Source: an uncultured Myxococcales bacterium (GTDB lineage: Bacteria > Myxococcota_A > UBA9042). Taken from it: DNA of 32,565 nucleotides. A program made the position numbers and the translations under genes. The DNA is taken from assembly GCA_937910235.1 (NCBI GenBank), contig CALENB010000406.1, positions 1 to 32,565 of the forward strand. Reading direction: 5' to 3'. Positions 30,615 through 32,565 of this stretch are shown piece by piece. The notes under the pieces are model-generated. The model ran no database searches and was not told the origin of the DNA. It was given only the letters and a program-made list of their open reading frames with translations. Numbering within the stretch: position 1 is the first letter of the stretch; each line of letters begins with the position of its first letter.

Positions 30615-32495
30615 ATGGCATTGAATTTCGGCCTCGACCCGACGCTGCTCGCGCAGCGCTTGCCGTTGTGGGCGCCAAGGGCGGTGAGCTACCTCGCCGG
30701 CGCGTTCGTGCTGGCTTGGGCCCTGGTTCGTGTCGCGCGGCCGCTGCGGCGCGTCGTGCGGCGACTGATGGCTAGCGTCCATGGCGCCGTTGGTCGCAGC
30801 GCCGGCCGCAGTCACGGTCCACCGATCGACGCCGCATTTTGGCGGGATCACGCGCCGCTCCTCGGTGTGTTGCTCGCGTTCACGGGTCTGGTCGTGATCG
30901 TGCCGGACTGGCTCCCCGTTCACGACCACAACAGCTTTGTCGCGCGCTCGGACTGCGCCCGCAGCCTTGTGTGTGACCAGGTCTCCCGCTCGTGGAGTCC
31001 GCCTGCGTTCCACTTGTATGGTCTGCCGCTGCGCTTGTTGCCATCATCCCCACTCGCGCGTGCCGGCCTCAGCCTCGCGTTCACTTGGCTCACGCTCGGG
31101 CTGTCGTATGCGGCCATGATCCGATTTGCCGTGCGCTACCTGAAGCTGCCACGCGCCCGCGCCCGCAACGCCGCTACCTGGGGCGTGGCGCTTATCGCGT
31201 GCCACCCGGCGCTGCTGCGTCTGACCGTCGCCGGCGACTTCTGGCCCTATAACCTCGCCGCGTTGTGGGGAGCGGCGTTCGCGGCCCTGCGTCACCGCGA
31301 CTTGCGTGATCCGGTTGACGCGATGGCGGCTTGGGTCCTGCTCGGCGTCGCGTGCCTCGGCAACGTCGTGATGCTCACCCTCGCGCCGCTTGGGTTGCTG
31401 GCGTACTGGGCGTGGTGGCGGCCGCGTCGCGCGCCAGCGGTTGACGCTGCCTCTGCCCAAGCCGCCGGATCGATGGCGGGCCGGGTGGCTGTCGCGGTGG
31501 TGGCGGGGTTGGTGATGACCTGGGTCGCGGCGTACGCCTGGAGCGCGGTCACCTCGCAGACCATCGATCTGGGCGCCCTGCCGGTGGCGCACCGCGGTGT
31601 CTGGCCGACGTTGGTGACGGTTGTGACCAATCACCTGTTGCTGCAGCCGGCCTACACGCCGCCCATCATCGCGCTGACCCTGCTGCTAGGGCTGTGGCTG
31701 TTGGCGACCAGCGCGCGACCCAGACGCGCTGCGCTGCCGCTGCTGTACGCGGTCTGGGTTGTGGAGTGGGCGCTGAGCAACGACGTCCCCGGGCTGGAGA
31801 TCGGTTACCCGACGCGCTTTCTCAACGGACACGCCTCGTTTTTCTTGTTCGGACCGGTGATCGGGCTCGGCGCGGAGCGGCTTGTTCACTGGCTGCGCGA
31901 TGCGTTGCCCCAACGCTTGGGTCTCGCCGTCACCCTGGTTGCGCTCGCGCTGGTCGCTGTGAGCTTCGCAGCGGCCGCCACAGAGTCGTGGCGGCTCCTA
32001 CGCGAGCCGCGGATCTTGGGCACGGAGCTCGTCGCCATCGCCAAGGCGACGCCGCAGCTCCCCAGGCACACCGTCCTGCTGATCCCGCCCACCCGCCACG
32101 CCGCGCCATCGGGTGTGTCCTGGCCGCAAGATCCCATCGAGGCACAGTTTCCTGTTGGCGACTATCGCTATGCGTCTCGGATGGCCGGTCGTGTGCCGGC
32201 GCGCGTCGTTCGGCTCAACGATTGGACGCCGCAATCCTATCGACCAGGGGAGACGTTGCTGTACTTGGGCTCGACGCTGCGGACGTTCGACCAGGAAGAG
32301 ATCCGCCGTGGCCGCGTTCCAGAGACGCTCCAAAGGCCTGAGTTGGCGGCGTTATTGCAGCGTTGGCGACTCGAGCCGGTGCGTACGTTCTCCGTGGCGA
32401 CCGCCCAGCACCCGCTGGCCCGCATGCGGCTCGCCGCCGACCGTGTGCCCACTGTTGAGCTTGGATTCTATCGCCTGACGCCGCGGCGGCCCTGA
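30615..32495 (+). CDS. GT-C-like polytopic membrane protein, function unproven
   Basis: A 626-residue protein with about ten to eleven hydrophobic segments (for example PLLGVLLAFTGLVVIVP, AWVLLGVACLGNVVML, PIIALTLLLGLWLLA, TLVALALVAVSFAAAA) and a soluble C-terminal tail of about 150 residues. The first large loop reads LPVHDHNSF (D104) and is followed by SWSPPAFHLYGLPLRLL, an arrangement like the DE...HPPLYY loop of GT39 enzymes, suggesting a GT-C-type glycosyltransferase acting outside the inner membrane. The acidic pair itself is not conserved, so a non-catalytic or distinct enzyme is possible. ATG 30615 lacks a clear ribosome site; the 200-bp spacer upstream has TATAAC at 30496-30501, a weak -10 candidate. 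It lies on the same strand as the SGNH gene. I did not recognise a precise family. Confidence 0.55.
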   Translation: MALNFGLDPTLLAQRLPLWAPRAVSYLAGAFVLAWALVRVARPLRRVVRRLMASVHGAVGRSAGRSHGPPIDAAFWRDHAPLLGVLLAFTGLVVIVPDWLPVHDHNSFVARSDCARSLVCDQVSRSWSPPAFHLYGLPLRLLPSSPLARAGLSLAFTWLTLGLSYAAMIRFAVRYLKLPRARARNAATWGVALIACHPALLRLTVAGDFWPYNLAALWGAAFAALRHRDLRDPVDAMAAWVLLGVACLGNVVMLTLAPLGLLAYWAWWRPRRAPAVDAASAQAAGSMAGRVAVAVVAGLVMTWVAAYAWSAVTSQTIDLGALPVAHRGVWPTLVTVVTNHLLLQPAYTPPIIALTLLLGLWLLATSARPRRAALPLLYAVWVVEWALSNDVPGLEIGYPTRFLNGHASFFLFGPVIGLGAERLVHWLRDALPQRLGLAVTLVALALVAVSFAAAATESWRLLREPRILGTELVAIAKATPQLPRHTVLLIPPTRHAAPSGVSWPQDPIEAQFPVGDYRYASRMAGRVPARVVRLNDWTPQSYRPGETLLYLGSTLRTFDQEEIRRGRVPETLQRPELAALLQRWRLEPVRTFSVATAQHPLARMRLAADRVPTVELGFYRLTPRRP

Positions 32496-32565
32496 GGCGC
32501 GGCCGCGTGTTCGGCCTCGATCATCGTTTCGTCCATGACGGTAGACCAGGCAGTCTCGCGAACAC

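Noticed and set aside
30607-30624. Five-codon upstream open frame overlapping the start of the GT-C-like gene
   Set aside because: ATG to TGA of five codons with no ribosome site; expected by chance.

Overview
The window is GC-rich throughout. It has the protein repertoire of a Gram-negative, outer-membrane-bearing bacterium, most likely Myxococcota or a relative (formerly Deltaproteobacteria). The pointers are lipoproteins with long low-complexity linkers, beta-propeller lipoproteins, an AgmX/PglI-type domain, VIT-VWA proteins and a CotH-family protein. This assignment comes from protein families; no rRNA or other marker gene is present. No tRNA, rRNA, CRISPR array, complete insertion sequence or prophage was seen.

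Layout: 1-1005 is the 3' part of a CotH-family gene. At 1316-2189 a YjbR/MmcQ-like gene and a rhodanese gene diverge. At 2190-2910 lies a gene-free stretch with two copies of an 18-bp palindrome. At 2911-5594 a lipoprotein and a beta-barrel outer-membrane protein overlap by 4 bp. From 15639 down to 5837 on the minus strand come a polyprenyl-phosphate glycosyltransferase (GT2), a TPR-DUF2135 protein, a VIT-VWA-propeller lipoprotein, an AsnB-type amidotransferase and a GT39-type membrane glycosyltransferase. Divergent from it, 15788-21297 on the plus strand reads radical SAM enzyme, second AsnB-type enzyme, LPG-synthase-TM/flippase-like protein and an MscS channel fused to a cyclic-nucleotide-binding domain, closed by a probable intrinsic terminator. 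At 21302-21768 there is an AT-rich, repeat-bearing scar and a probably truncated small gene. At 24336-21824 (minus) lie a CPA1 Na+/H+ antiporter and a methyltransferase-like gene. From 24696 to the end (plus) come a giant VIT-VWA-AgmX-TPR-DUF2135 lipoprotein, an SGNH-hydrolase-like membrane protein and a GT-C-like polytopic membrane protein.

The central theme is cell-surface construction. GT2 plus GT39 is a classic pair: one makes a polyprenyl-phosphate sugar, the other transfers it outside the membrane. Two AsnB-like amidotransferases and a radical SAM enzyme could modify a glycan or peptide. The most notable observation is that the same two modules, VIT-VWA and TPR-DUF2135, occur twice: once as two translationally coupled genes (14479-9798) and once as a single fused polypeptide in the opposite module order (24696-28583). 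This suggests that the two modules work together at the envelope. All functions are inferred from motifs; no database search was run.
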